From Prosthecobacter dejongeii (lineage in GTDB: Bacteria; Verrucomicrobiota; Verrucomicrobiia; Verrucomicrobiales; Verrucomicrobiaceae): DNA of 64,000 nucleotides. Shown in pieces: positions 36,575-46,142 of this stretch. The position numbers and the translations under genes are program-made. The notes under the pieces were generated by a model. It was not told where the DNA came from. It saw nothing but the letters and a program-made list of their open reading frames with translations, and did no database searches. The DNA is taken from assembly GCF_014203045.1 (NCBI RefSeq), contig NZ_JACHIF010000014.1, positions 34,907-98,906 on the forward strand. The letters are read 5' to 3'. Positions within the stretch are counted from its first letter, which is position 1, and each line of letters opens with the position of its first letter.

Positions 36575-37513
36575 ATGCCTCGCAAACTCAGCCACATCGC
36601 CCCTGACTGGTGGGATTACACCACGCTCGACCATGACCTGATCAACGACGCGGCCCGCCTCACGGAGCGTGATCTGCGGCAGCTTTCCCGGCCGGGATTC
36701 AAGGTAGTCATGTATGATACTCTTGAAGATTTTTATCTCGCCCAGGCCCTGGAGTATATTCATGCCTGGAAGCAGGCGTCTGCGGACAATCCTGCGGGGA
36801 TCTGTGGCCCTATCGGCCCGACTGAGCAGCTTCCTCTCGTAGCTCGTCTCGTCAATGACCTCGGCATCTCCATCAAAGACGGTCACTTCTGGGGCATGGA
36901 TGAATGGTATGACCCTGAAACTAAAAAAGAAGTTTCCATGGAGCACCCACTCTCCTTTGAAAAAGCCGACCGCGAATTGTGCTTTGACCGCATTCAGAAA
37001 AAACTGGTCATGCCCGATGCCCACATGCATTTCCCCAAAGCGGATGTGACGGAATACGTTAAAAGCTGGCATTCCGGGGTGCGCTGCATCGTCATGCAGG
37101 GCGGCCAAGGCGACATCAAACACTGGGCTTTCAATGATCCACTCAAACGTACCGGCAAGTGGAAAAATGAGCCACCACCGCCAGCAGAATATCGCAAACT
37201 AGGCACTCGTATTGTGGATCTTCACCCTGTTACCTTGTCCCAAAACGCCCGGACCTCGGGTGGAGGCAACATCACCATGGTCCCCCAGATGGCCATCACG
37301 GTCGGCCCTAAAGAAACCTGGATGGCAGAAAAGGTAAGCATCTGGCAGGCTGGTATGCATGACAATCCTCTTGGGCAGCGACTCACCGCACTGATGATCT
37401 CCAAGCGCCTCGCGGATTCATCAGTCCCCATGTCTCTACTGGCAGACCACCAAAACGTGCAGTTCAACTATTTCCGCGGTGGCCTCGGAAGCTGTGCCGT
37501 GGAAATGCACTAA
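36575..37513 (+). CDS. NagB/6-phosphogluconolactonase-family sugar phosphate isomerase
   Basis: 312 residues. Glucosamine-6-phosphate deaminase pattern: [18 protein letters not shown], the active-site [11 protein letters not shown] (catalytic Asp), [14 protein letters not shown] (the G-x-G-x-x-G-H-I-A-F-N-like block), and [20 protein letters not shown]. It would convert GlcN6P to Fru6P plus ammonia. It is longer than NagB of most bacteria (~260) and lacks the classic G-I-G-x-D-G-H-I-A, so the exact substrate is unsure. No nag operon neighbours. Confidence 0.78.
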   Translation: MPRKLSHIAPDWWDYTTLDHDLINDAARLTERDLRQLSRPGFKVVMYDTLEDFYLAQALEYIHAWKQASADNPAGICGPIGPTEQLPLVARLVNDLGISIKDGHFWGMDEWYDPETKKEVSMEHPLSFEKADRELCFDRIQKKLVMPDAHMHFPKADVTEYVKSWHSGVRCIVMQGGQGDIKHWAFNDPLKRTGKWKNEPPPPAEYRKLGTRIVDLHPVTLSQNARTSGGGNITMVPQMAITVGPKETWMAEKVSIWQAGMHDNPLGQRLTALMISKRLADSSVPMSLLADHQNVQFNYFRGGLGSCAVEMH

Positions 37514-37558
37514 GTTCGTTCGATTTCCCTGGGGCTGATGATGAAAGGTTTTATCTCC

Positions 37559-38026
37559 TCACACCAGTCCCAGGGTATCCGTCAGTTTGGCTCCAGTGAG
37601 GACCATGCAAGATTGCAGGGAATCGGTGAGATCTGCGGCGATCAAATCTGCATCAGTAAAGTCCGCATGGCTGAGATTGCAGCCCACCATGCGTGCTCCT
37701 GAAAGATCTGCTCCGCACAGCAAAGCCCCCGTTAGATTGCCTCCACTTAGCGTGACCCCGCCCAAGTCAGCTCCCCTCAAATCTGCTCCAGCGAGGTTAG
37801 CCCCCTCAAAGGTGGCACCGCTAAAGTCCGCACCTGAAAGATTGGCCGCCTCCAAATTAGCCCCATCAAAGACGGTGCCTACAAATTGAGCCCGGGCCAA
37901 ATTCAGACCCGCTAGATCAGCTCCGCTGAGGTTCATGCCTGTTTCATCCAAACGGGAACCCTGTGCACCTTCAGACTGCAACCAGAGTAGATGAGCTTCG
38001 ATTTCCTGAGGAGTGATAGCTGCCAT
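37559..38026 (-). CDS. Pentapeptide-repeat protein
   Basis: 155 residues from the ATG at 38026. After a ~40-residue N-terminal helix, the remainder is a run of A(D/N)LxG-type repeats (LSGADLAGLNLARAQF, LEAANLSGADFSGATFEGAN and so on) that would form a right-handed quadrilateral beta-helix. Pentapeptide proteins are often protein mimics or scaffolds; no gyrase-inhibitor hallmark is evident. The N-terminal ORF extension upstream of 38026 lies in the repeat region and is not used. Confidence 0.8.
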   Translation of the reverse strand: MAAITPQEIEAHLLWLQSEGAQGSRLDETGMNLSGADLAGLNLARAQFVGTVFDGANLEAANLSGADFSGATFEGANLAGADLRGADLGGVTLSGGNLTGALLCGADLSGARMVGCNLSHADFTDADLIAADLTDSLQSCMVLTGAKLTDTLGLV

Positions 38027-38116
38027 AATAGGATGAGAACCTGATTTGATGCCAGGATGCAATCCTTTAGCGTGGGTCTGGAAAAAAATTGCGGGATGCC
38101 AAATTCCCAAAAAACC

Positions 38117-38288
38117 TAGACCGATTTCCAAAAAGATGGTCCGATTGAAAAGGCGGGCGCGGTGGGATGAGTGGCAAGGCAAGACTCAGGCTGCTATCTT
38201 GACGATAACAGCCAAGTCCCGCTTGCGGTGACCGCCAATCGTCCCACTCCGTCGCCGCTTTTCGGACAAGATTCTTGGAAATCGTCTA
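38117..38288. repeat. Copy 1 of a ~170-bp palindromic repeat (MITE-like)
   Basis: The element begins TAGACCGATTTCC and ends with the inverted GGAAATCGTCTA. Arms of about 60 bp pair imperfectly, and a small apical hairpin (GGCTGCTATC/GATAACAGCC around TTGAC) lies at the centre. The second copy is 45976-46142. At its right end the TAG is the stop codon of the DsbD-like gene. No target-site duplication longer than TA is visible. Confidence 0.8.
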
Positions 38289-40124
38289 AAGTTCCTGGAT
38301 GGCCGCGGAAACATTGTCCACGCTGAGCAATTCTGGAAGGATCATCGGTTCCTCTTTACCTGGAGAGTAGAGCACATTCACTGGCACCGCTGCTTTGCCC
38401 AGTTCAGATAAAGCTTGGGTGATTCTTGGGTCTTCGTTTGTCCAGTCGGCCTTGAGCAAAACCACCTTTTTATCAGCAATCAATTTTTGCAGTGCGGCAT
38501 CTTTGTACACCCGTTTGTTCACTTGGCAGGTGAAACACCATTTGGCGGTGTAATCTATGTACACGGCTTTGTTTGCAGCGCGCAGCTCCGCCACTTTTTC
38601 GGGTGACCAGGCTTCCCAGGTTAGGCCACCTTCCACATGGTTACCTTCACTGACGACACCTCTTTCCACCTGGGGCCAGCCAAACGCTAGCCCACCACCG
38701 ATACAAAGGAACGTGAGCAGGACGGCGATGAAGCGGGTGCGGGTAGGCTTATGAGGCAGGGACCAGCGACCATAGATCCAGCAGCCGAGGGAGATGATGA
38801 CCAGACCAAAAAGAGTGAAGAGCATGGGCTGGCCCTCGACCATCCCTGTGAGCACCCAGGCCAGGAAAGCGACCGTGCCAAAAAGGAGAAAGGACATGCC
38901 TTGTTTAAAACTTTCCATCCACGCGCCAGGACGGGGCAGGGAAGACACCAGTTTCGGCATTAACGACAGGAGGAGAAATGGACTGGCTAATCCGAGCCCG
39001 ATCATTGTGAACATGAGCATGGCTAGAGCCGCAGGGAGCGTGACGGCGTAACCCAGCGCAGGGCCCAGAAACGGGGCTGAGCAAGGCGTCGCGACGACGG
39101 TCGCCAGAAGGCCGGAGAAAAAGGAACCGCTGACACCTTGCTTGGCCTGTAGATCTGCCCCCACGCCTACGGCGGAAGCACCGATTTCGAATAAGCCCGC
39201 CATGTTTAGGCCGAAGATCAGAAAGAAGGCGCAGAGGCCATAGACGAAGCCAGGCGACTGCAATTGAAAGCCCCAGGCTTTGCCCAGCGAGACGACCAGT
39301 CCGCCTAGTGCCCAAAAACAAATCAGCACCCCTAAGGTGTAAGCAAGACCGTGCATGAGCACCTGACGTTTATCCTCACCCGCCTGCTGCACTACCCCCA
39401 TGATCTTAATGCCCAGAACAGGGAACACACAGGGCATCACATTCAGGATCAATCCACCAATGAAGGCGAACAGAAGGTAGCCTGCAAAACTCCGCTGGGG
39501 AGCTTTCGCTACCACAGCTTGAGTCTCTGGAGTGGAAACAACGGAGGTGGCTGCTGGAGCGACTTTGGCAAAGACGTCCGCCATTGCTGGATCTGCCTCA
39601 GCCTTGTCTCCAACTGTCACGGTCAGCTTCGCTTCAGGCTTGGCAGGCATGCAGTTCTGGGGATCACACACCAGGGCATCCACCTTCACGGAAATTTCGG
39701 CGATGTTGCCAGACTTTCCGTTAGGCGTGACTTTGGCTGGCAAGTAAACAGTGCCATCGTATCCCTGGCTGGTTTTACCATCGGTAGAGGGCACCTCGTG
39801 AGTATCAGGCCAGGGAAGCTCTTCGACCGTCCAGCCTTCTGGAAGCGTCCACTTCAATGTGGTCGGTTTGCCAATGACATCTTCTGGGAGTACCTTACCA
39901 TAGGTATGCCAATGCGGCTGGTGCTCCAGTTTCACCGCCACGCGAAAGGCCTCGCTCGGGACTATCGTCTTCAGTTCCGAAACCAGGCTGGCCTTCACCT
40001 TGGCGCTAGCCGTATTCGCCGTTAGGCTGAGCTGGGCAGTCACTGGCTGCATGCCTGAGAAGATCAACAGGCAGGTAAACAAAAGGCGCGAAATGTGTGA
40101 AGGCATAATGGTTATACGAGACAT
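38286..40124 (-). CDS. DsbD-like thiol-disulfide reductase (transmembrane)
   Basis: About 612 residues from the ATG at 40124; a GTG at 40172 would overlap the upstream permease stop and is an alternative. A signal peptide (SRLLFTCLLIFSGMQPVTA) is followed by an N-terminal immunoglobulin-like DsbD-alpha-type domain (~30-190), about eight membrane segments of the CcdA/DsbD-beta type (NVMPCVFPVLGIK; TPCSAPFLGPALGYAV, with conserved Cys), and a C-terminal thioredoxin-like domain with the active site KWCFTCQVNK. It moves electrons to periplasmic thiols. The stop codon TAG lies in the terminal sequence of the repeat at 38117-38288. The upstream permease gene is coupled to it. Confidence 0.88.
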   Translation of the reverse strand: MSRITIMPSHISRLLFTCLLIFSGMQPVTAQLSLTANTASAKVKASLVSELKTIVPSEAFRVAVKLEHQPHWHTYGKVLPEDVIGKPTTLKWTLPEGWTVEELPWPDTHEVPSTDGKTSQGYDGTVYLPAKVTPNGKSGNIAEISVKVDALVCDPQNCMPAKPEAKLTVTVGDKAEADPAMADVFAKVAPAATSVVSTPETQAVVAKAPQRSFAGYLLFAFIGGLILNVMPCVFPVLGIKIMGVVQQAGEDKRQVLMHGLAYTLGVLICFWALGGLVVSLGKAWGFQLQSPGFVYGLCAFFLIFGLNMAGLFEIGASAVGVGADLQAKQGVSGSFFSGLLATVVATPCSAPFLGPALGYAVTLPAALAMLMFTMIGLGLASPFLLLSLMPKLVSSLPRPGAWMESFKQGMSFLLFGTVAFLAWVLTGMVEGQPMLFTLFGLVIISLGCWIYGRWSLPHKPTRTRFIAVLLTFLCIGGGLAFGWPQVERGVVSEGNHVEGGLTWEAWSPEKVAELRAANKAVYIDYTAKWCFTCQVNKRVYKDAALQKLIADKKVVLLKADWTNEDPRITQALSELGKAAVPVNVLYSPGKEEPMILPELLSVDNVSAAIQEL

Positions 40125-40168
40125 GGTGGCTGAAACTATTCCAGACTCTTTCTCTTTCCTTTGTCCAC

Positions 40169-42535
40169 TCACTCACGCGCTTTCAAGACCCCTACCATGT
40201 CCAGTTTGCGCACCATGCGGCCTACCACCCAAAAACAAGCCCCGGCTGCTGTGAGCACTACTAAAATGGCGATGCTGTAGGTCTTGTAGCTAATGATCAG
40301 CGGCATACGGATAGTCTCCGTGCTGATGGCGGCCATGATGAAGGTGGCCAATCCACGGCCAAAAAGCAGTCCCACGGGTAGAGAGACGAGCACAAGGATG
40401 GTCAGCTCTCCCAGCAAGACGCTGCCCACTTCGCGTTGGGTAAAACCCACGACCCTCAGCGTGGCAAGGTCGCGGCCACGTTCTGACAAAGCAATGCGGG
40501 CACTGTTATATACCACCCCAAAAGCCACGATGACTGCCAAGGTGAGGTAAAGCTTGCGAATGATGCCGATGCTTTCTCCAGTTGTGCTGCGGAAGGCCGC
40601 GAGTTGTTCTTTCTTCACCAGCGTCACCGCAATGCGGGGTGTCTCTTTGACCTGCATCATGAAGTCTGTCCACCTCTCCTGGTCCACCGTCAAATAGGCA
40701 CCGCTGATGGAATCCCCCTCCTGCATGAGCCGATGCAGCGCCAGTTTATCCATGTAGGCAGCCACTCCGGCAAAGTCTTCTCGTAGGCCTGTGATGGGCA
40801 CATTCAGTGCCGGGCGGCGGCCCTCTAAAACTTCGACTTGGATCTCATCGCCCAACTTGGCACCCAGAATTTCCGCCAGCTTGACCGACATCACGATACC
40901 TTGATCTGGCAACTCAATGGCTTTGCCCTTCGCATCCAGAACGCGGTTCAAGTCTGCTCCTTTAGGCAGGCCTGTAATGGAGAGTTTCCGTGAATGATGT
41001 CCATACCTCAGACGTGCCTGCACCACTCGAATAGGCTCTGCGCGGATCACCCCTGGTAGATGCTCCAGATCATGCAGCGCGCTGGCGCTCCCCGGCTCGA
41101 TGAGGAAAGCCACCACATCTTGTCGCTGCACATCATTCCACTGGTAAGTCAGAAGGTAGTCAATGCTGTCCTCCATACTTCCTGGCAGCACCATCAGGCC
41201 CGTGGCTAAGGAGAGCCCTAAAACAGTAAAAGCAGACTGCCAGGGGCGACGTTCGATATTGCGCAGGGCCATGCGGAAGGCTGGCCCTGTGCCACGCGTG
41301 AGGCCGATCCGTTCCATCAAACTCGGTTTAAAATCCGCAGGGGGCTCAGGCCGCATGGCCTCAGCAGGGGGTAACTTGACGGCCATCCAGACCACACTGA
41401 GAACCCCAAAAAAAGAGGCGCCGGCACTCACTGCCAAAGCTATCCCTAGGGCATTGTAATCCAGTTTGAAGTTAAGAGCTGGGAAACGGAAAAACAGTTC
41501 ATACATGCTCAGCAGCCCATTGCCCATAAAGCGACCGGCCACGCCGCCGAGAATAGAACCGACCACCACGATGACCATGGCAAAACCAAGATAATGCCGC
41601 CCCACTTGCCAGGACGAGTAACCCAGTGCTTTAAGCTGGGCGATCTGCTCTCTCTGCAATCTCACCAAGCGGGCCAGCACCGCATTGACCATGAAGGCGG
41701 CCACACTCAGGAACACCACAGGATAGGCCACAGACAGTGCATTCAACACGCGCAATTCGTCATCTAGCCGTGAGGCACTGCCGTGATCTTTTCGAGTGTA
41801 GGCACCGATAGCACCATAAGTCATCAAGAGGCGATCCATATCCGCGATCACGGGCCCAGCTTCTGCACCAGGAGCGATATCCACCACAAAATCATTGAAT
41901 GCACCATCCATGTTATAGGCCACAGCCACAGCCCGGTAATTCATCCAAAAGACCCCAAATCGTTTGTTATCTGGAAGAGTCTCACCCGCTCGTGCTTCAA
42001 AAACAAATTCGGGTGAGAGGCCGATGCCCGTTACGGTGATGAGATCCCTTCGGCCATTGATGATGGCATGCACGCTGTCGCCGAGATCCAATTTATTCGC
42101 GAGGGCAAAGGCCTCGCTGACCACGGCCTCTCCACGCGCATCTACTCGTGGAATACGCCCCCGTCGCAGAAAGAGCTGATTGAGGATGGGGGCTCGATCC
42201 TCTGGCAAAGAAACGATATGGGCCGTGCAGGGCTCCAGCACACCTGGCAGATCCAATACAGCATCCAAAACCACCCGAGTTTCAATCGCGGCGACTCCAG
42301 GGATTGCTGCCATCCGCTCTTTCATAGAAAGGGGCGCGCGTTTCAGCGAACCAAACACATCTGCCATCCGATACCGCTGGTAGTAAGCATCGCGAGTGCC
42401 CTCCAGTGTCAAGATGAGGCTGCGCGTCATGATCATCATCGCCAGCCCACAGGCCATCACCAGGGAAACGGCGATGATCTGGCCCTTCATGCGATTGACA
42501 TCGCGGAAGAGTTTGAGATCGAGAGGCGTAAGCAT
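40169..42535 (-). CDS. FtsX-type ABC transporter permease (orphan)
   Basis: 788 residues from the ATG at 42535. About eight membrane segments in two MacB/FtsX-like blocks: the first after an N-terminal TM and large periplasmic loop (RSLILTLEGTRDAYYQRYRM; VVFLSVAAFMVNAVLARLV), the second ending RDLATLRVVGFTQREVGSVLLG. Such permeases need an ATPase, and in many genomes a LolD/MacB-type ATP-binding gene is adjacent; none is here (murI is divergent). It is followed by the DsbD-like gene with a ~4-bp overlap. Substrate unknown. Confidence 0.85.
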   Translation of the reverse strand: MLTPLDLKLFRDVNRMKGQIIAVSLVMACGLAMMIMTRSLILTLEGTRDAYYQRYRMADVFGSLKRAPLSMKERMAAIPGVAAIETRVVLDAVLDLPGVLEPCTAHIVSLPEDRAPILNQLFLRRGRIPRVDARGEAVVSEAFALANKLDLGDSVHAIINGRRDLITVTGIGLSPEFVFEARAGETLPDNKRFGVFWMNYRAVAVAYNMDGAFNDFVVDIAPGAEAGPVIADMDRLLMTYGAIGAYTRKDHGSASRLDDELRVLNALSVAYPVVFLSVAAFMVNAVLARLVRLQREQIAQLKALGYSSWQVGRHYLGFAMVIVVVGSILGGVAGRFMGNGLLSMYELFFRFPALNFKLDYNALGIALAVSAGASFFGVLSVVWMAVKLPPAEAMRPEPPADFKPSLMERIGLTRGTGPAFRMALRNIERRPWQSAFTVLGLSLATGLMVLPGSMEDSIDYLLTYQWNDVQRQDVVAFLIEPGSASALHDLEHLPGVIRAEPIRVVQARLRYGHHSRKLSITGLPKGADLNRVLDAKGKAIELPDQGIVMSVKLAEILGAKLGDEIQVEVLEGRRPALNVPITGLREDFAGVAAYMDKLALHRLMQEGDSISGAYLTVDQERWTDFMMQVKETPRIAVTLVKKEQLAAFRSTTGESIGIIRKLYLTLAVIVAFGVVYNSARIALSERGRDLATLRVVGFTQREVGSVLLGELTILVLVSLPVGLLFGRGLATFIMAAISTETIRMPLIISYKTYSIAILVVLTAAGACFWVVGRMVRKLDMVGVLKARE

Positions 42536-42641
42536 CGGCAGAATGAAACGTGATTGACCGGAAATGAAGGTAGTTCGAAATCCTTCCTGTTCATCCTGCA
42601 TTTCGTGTGAATGCTATCCCCAGCGCCTGTTATTCTTTCCC

Positions 42642-43451
42642 ATGACCTCTCCTGATTCCTCTGCCCCCCTCGGTGTATTCGATTCTGGTGTCGGCGGGTT
42701 GACGGTTGTCCGCGCCCTGCGGGAGCTTTTGCCGAACGAATCCATCATTTACCTCGGTGACACGGCGAGGGTGCCTTACGGCTCGAAATCGCCTGATACC
42801 ATTCGCCGTTTTTCAGTGGAGGATACCCAGTTTCTAGTCAGCCACGGGGTGAAGGCTGTCGTCGTCGCCTGCAATACCGCGACGGCTCATGCGCTCCCCG
42901 TTTTGCAGGCCACTTTTCGGGTGCCCATCATAGGCGTCCTAGAACCCGGTGTGGAGGCAACTCTGGCCGCTGATTCCTGCGAGCGCGTGGGCATCATCGG
43001 TACGGCAGGGACCATCCGCAGCAGTGCCTACCAGTATGCCCTGGCCATGCGCAAGCCTGATCTCCAAATTCATGCGACGGCGACCCCTTTGCTTGTGCCT
43101 TTTGTCGAGGAAGGCTGGACAGACCACCCTGCGCTAAAGTCCGTCCTCAAGGAATACCTCAAGCCGTTGCTGGACAAAGGAATGGACACTCTAGTGCTAG
43201 GCTGCACGCACTATCCGCTGCTCATTCCCGTACTGAAGCGCATGCTCGGCAATAAGGTGCGCCTCGTGGACAGCGCCAGCACTTGCGCGGCACACACTCA
43301 GCGGATGTTGGAAGAGAAAGGCCTGCTGCGCACGGTCAAAAGCAAACCCACTCTGGAGATCTATCTGACAGACCTCGCTGAGCAGGCCGAGGCTCTAGCG
43401 AAACGATTCCTGGGCACCGAATTCGGCAAGGTCAAAAAAGCGACGCTTTGA
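42642..43451 (+). CDS. murI: Glutamate racemase
   Basis: 269 residues from the ATG at 42642. Motifs FDSGVGGLTVVRAL, YLGDTARVPYGSKS, VACNTATAHALP (first catalytic Cys) and GCTHYPLLIPVL (second catalytic Cys). It makes D-glutamate for peptidoglycan. The ORF upstream of 42642 lacks typical MurI sequence. It is divergent from the FtsX permease. Confidence 0.95.
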   Translation: MTSPDSSAPLGVFDSGVGGLTVVRALRELLPNESIIYLGDTARVPYGSKSPDTIRRFSVEDTQFLVSHGVKAVVVACNTATAHALPVLQATFRVPIIGVLEPGVEATLAADSCERVGIIGTAGTIRSSAYQYALAMRKPDLQIHATATPLLVPFVEEGWTDHPALKSVLKEYLKPLLDKGMDTLVLGCTHYPLLIPVLKRMLGNKVRLVDSASTCAAHTQRMLEEKGLLRTVKSKPTLEIYLTDLAEQAEALAKRFLGTEFGKVKKATL

Positions 43452-43527
43452 GCGGTTCCAGAAGCTATTTTCCGAGCCGCCCATCAGCCAATCATTTCCC
43501 TCCTGAGTGGTTTGGGGGGGATGCGTG

Positions 43528-44835
43528 TCACTTCACAATTTCACCCACCAGTAAGATAGCGCCGACGTAAACAGACGTTCCGTCGAAACGCTCCGGCTTA
43601 TCCATGACGTTTTTGTTTTTAGCCAAAATGGCCACCTTATCCGGTTGGTCGGGATGGATCTGGATCTTTACGGTGTGCTCTTTGTCTTCCAGGTTGCTTC
43701 CAATCACCAACGTGGCAAGCCGGTGGTAGGTGCAATGAGGATCAAAGCGTGGTACGATTCTTTCCGGTTGATCGTCCAGGGTTACAATCACTTGGCCACA
43801 GTCTGGGCCCACAAGGTCATACAGAGCACAGCGAGTTCCTTTGAACTTAAAGGTGATGGTTTCACTCGGTTTGCTGCCTTTATGCAGGGTGGTCATGCGG
43901 TTGGCCCAACGTTTGCCAAACTCGTCGGTCTTTGGGTCCAAGCGGCTGAAGCCCGAGGAGAGCGTGGCTTCCGTGATCGGGGCCATTTGGGCCTGCTCGT
44001 AATTTGTCGCAATGAAAGGAGATTTCAGAGCATGCGATGCCGGCGCTGCGGAAGCCTTTTGAATGGGGTCTAAAGAACGTACAATCGCGGCAAGATACAA
44101 TTCATGACCAGTCTCCACATGCGGATGCACACTGTCTGGGGCAAAGACGAATTTGTCACCTAACGCCTTCTTTTCTTCGTCGGTTTTGGGCAGCTTAGTC
44201 TTCCACTCAATCTTGCCTTCCTTTGCCAGCTTCGCCACTTCCAGACCCATGTGGATGGTCGGGATGTCATAGTGATTCGCGATGGATTCCATCGCACTCG
44301 CAGAGCGCTGGAACTTACCCTCTTTCAGCGGGCCCACCAGAGCCTCAGTCACGGTATAAACAAAGCAGATATCGCAATCAGGCAGCGTTTTCCAAGTCTG
44401 GCGCACGATGCCCTCCATGCATTGGTGGATCTGTTCAGGCGCGGCTCCACCGTCGTTAACGGCGAACTCCACGAAAAGCAGATCGGGTTTGTGATCCAAC
44501 ACATCCTGTTTCAAACGAAACACACCAAGGTCAGATCCCGTTCCTCCAATGGCCGCATTAATCTCACTGATCTTCGCCTGCGGATAAGTCTTCTGAAAAT
44601 GCGCCAGGGTCTTGGGCCGCCAGCCTTGTTGCGCTGTGATGCTGCCGCCTAAGTAACCAATGCGCACCTCGGCCCCGGGTTTGCTCACCTTAGCCAAAAA
44701 GTTGGGCAGGCCATTGCGGGGCCGACACTCCTGCGCGGGAACCAGAGGAAAGTCCTGATCGGCAGCGAGAAGGGGAGCCGCCGTAAGCAGCGTAAGGAGA
44801 GCGAGCAATGAGAGGCGCATAAATGGAAACTTCAT
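43528..44835 (-). CDS. Secreted SGNH/GDSL hydrolase
   Basis: 435 residues from the ATG at 44835 with a signal peptide (LSLLALLTLLTAAPLLAA). SGNH blocks: GYLGGSITAQQGW (Ser), INAAIGGTGSDL (Gly), FVEFAVNDGG (Asn), and PDSVHPHVETGHELYL (His, with preceding Asp). A C-terminal beta-rich extension (~270-435) is probably a carbohydrate-binding or lid domain. Likely an esterase acting on acetylated polysaccharide or lipid at the surface. Substrate unknown. Convergent with murI. Confidence 0.85.
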   Translation of the reverse strand: MKFPFMRLSLLALLTLLTAAPLLAADQDFPLVPAQECRPRNGLPNFLAKVSKPGAEVRIGYLGGSITAQQGWRPKTLAHFQKTYPQAKISEINAAIGGTGSDLGVFRLKQDVLDHKPDLLFVEFAVNDGGAAPEQIHQCMEGIVRQTWKTLPDCDICFVYTVTEALVGPLKEGKFQRSASAMESIANHYDIPTIHMGLEVAKLAKEGKIEWKTKLPKTDEEKKALGDKFVFAPDSVHPHVETGHELYLAAIVRSLDPIQKASAAPASHALKSPFIATNYEQAQMAPITEATLSSGFSRLDPKTDEFGKRWANRMTTLHKGSKPSETITFKFKGTRCALYDLVGPDCGQVIVTLDDQPERIVPRFDPHCTYHRLATLVIGSNLEDKEHTVKIQIHPDQPDKVAILAKNKNVMDKPERFDGTSVYVGAILLVGEIVK

Positions 44836-44940
44836 CCTGGAAGCTAGCCGTCTCTCTGGCAAGTGGATGCATGGTTTTACCCGGCTGATTTTTCCCCTTT
44901 CAAGCCTTGAGCTTCGACTTTAAACCTACTCGTTCATACC

Positions 44941-45918
44941 GTGCTTACCTCCGACTTCGATTACCACCTTCCCCCTGAACTCATTGCCAGCGAGCCGCTG
45001 CCCGACCGCTCGGCCTCGCGCATGCTCGTGGTGAACCGGGAAACAGGCACTCTAGAGCACCGCTCCTTTGCCGAATTACCTCAGTTTGTCAGGCCCGGTG
45101 ATCTTTGGGTGATGAACAACACCCGGGTCGTCCCGGCGCGCTTTTTTTCCAATGATGGAAGCCGTGAAGTTCTGCGGCTGGAGCCCCTAACGAGTACCCG
45201 CTGGCGCTGCATGGTGAAGCCTGGCAAAAAGTTCCGCCTTGGCCACACGGTACAGATTGGTGAGGCGACCGGCACCGTAGAAAATATCTTGGAAAATGGC
45301 GAACGCATCCTTCAGTGGGATCGTGAAGTGGATGAAGCCACCCATGGTCACTTAGCATTGCCTCATTACATGGGGCGGGATGATCAGCCAGCAGATCGTG
45401 AGCGCTATCAGACCGTCTTTGCTCAGGCTGCTGGAGCTATCGCCGCCCCCACGGCAGGTCTGCATTTCACGCCCGAGATTTTGGAAAAACTACCGCATGC
45501 CTTTGTGACGTTGCATGTCGGTGTGGGCACCTTTCAACCCGTGAAAGCGGAGAAGCTGGAAGATCACATCATGCACAGCGAGAACTACGAAGTCTGCACC
45601 GAGACCGCGACTGCGATACAGGCAGCGAAACGCGTGGTAGCCGTAGGCACTACCGCCATGCGCACCCTGGAGACAGTGGCTCGCGATCATGACGGCCATA
45701 TAGTCGCCCAAAAAGGTAGCACGGACATTTTCATCTACCCAGGTTACCCGTTCCGCGCCGTTGGTGCGATGCTGACAAACTTCCACCTGCCGAAGTCCAC
45801 CCTCATCATGCTGGTGAGTGCCTTTGCCGGAAAGGAGTTTATCCTCCGCGCCTACGAGGAGGCCATTCGCGAACGTTATCGCTTCTTCAGCTATGGCGAT
45901 TGCATGCTGATCCTCTGA
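44941..45918 (+). CDS. queA: tRNA preQ1(34) S-adenosylmethionine ribosyltransferase-isomerase
   Basis: 325 residues starting at GTG 44941. QueA signatures: DYHLPPELIASEPLPDRSAS, NNTRVVPAR, APTAGLHFTPEIL, VGVGTFQPVKAEKLEDHIMH, TSTDIFIYPGY-like block (GSTDIFIYPGYPFRAVGAML), NFHLPKSTLIMLVSAF and C-terminal YRFFSYGDCMLI. It makes epoxyqueuosine at wobble G34. No other que genes in the window. A terminator and copy 2 of the palindromic repeat follow it. Confidence 0.96.
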   Translation: MLTSDFDYHLPPELIASEPLPDRSASRMLVVNRETGTLEHRSFAELPQFVRPGDLWVMNNTRVVPARFFSNDGSREVLRLEPLTSTRWRCMVKPGKKFRLGHTVQIGEATGTVENILENGERILQWDREVDEATHGHLALPHYMGRDDQPADRERYQTVFAQAAGAIAAPTAGLHFTPEILEKLPHAFVTLHVGVGTFQPVKAEKLEDHIMHSENYEVCTETATAIQAAKRVVAVGTTAMRTLETVARDHDGHIVAQKGSTDIFIYPGYPFRAVGAMLTNFHLPKSTLIMLVSAFAGKEFILRAYEEAIRERYRFFSYGDCMLIL

Positions 45919-45930
45919 GAAATTAGGCAC

Positions 45931-45958
45931 AAAAAAGCCCCAAGAGCATTGGGGCTTC
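45931..45958 (+). terminator. Terminator after queA
   Basis: AAGCCCCAA (45935-45943) pairs with TTGGGGCTT (45949-45957) around GAGCA. A-run upstream suggests it may work in both directions. Confidence 0.8.
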
Positions 45959-45975
45959 TCCAGTGTTCTGAGATT

Positions 45976-46142
45976 TAGACCGGTTTCCAAAAGATGGTCC
46001 GATTGAAAAGGCGGGCGCGGTGGGATGAGTGGCAAGGCAAGAGCGCAGACTGCTATCTTGAAGAGAACAGCCAAGTGAGTAACGCCGCCAATCGTCCCAA
46101 CCCGTCGCCGCTTTTCGGACAAGATTTTTGGAAATCGGTCTA
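45976..46142. repeat. Copy 2 of the ~170-bp palindromic repeat (MITE-like)
   Basis: Same element as 38117-38288, beginning TAGACCGGTTTCC and ending GGAAATCGGTCTA. The ends pair better than in copy 1 (TAGACCG with CGGTCTA), and the central segment GCTATCTTGAAGAGAACAGC keeps pairing with changed bases. The terminal TAG is the stop codon of the sufT gene. Flanked by queA on the left. Confidence 0.8.
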
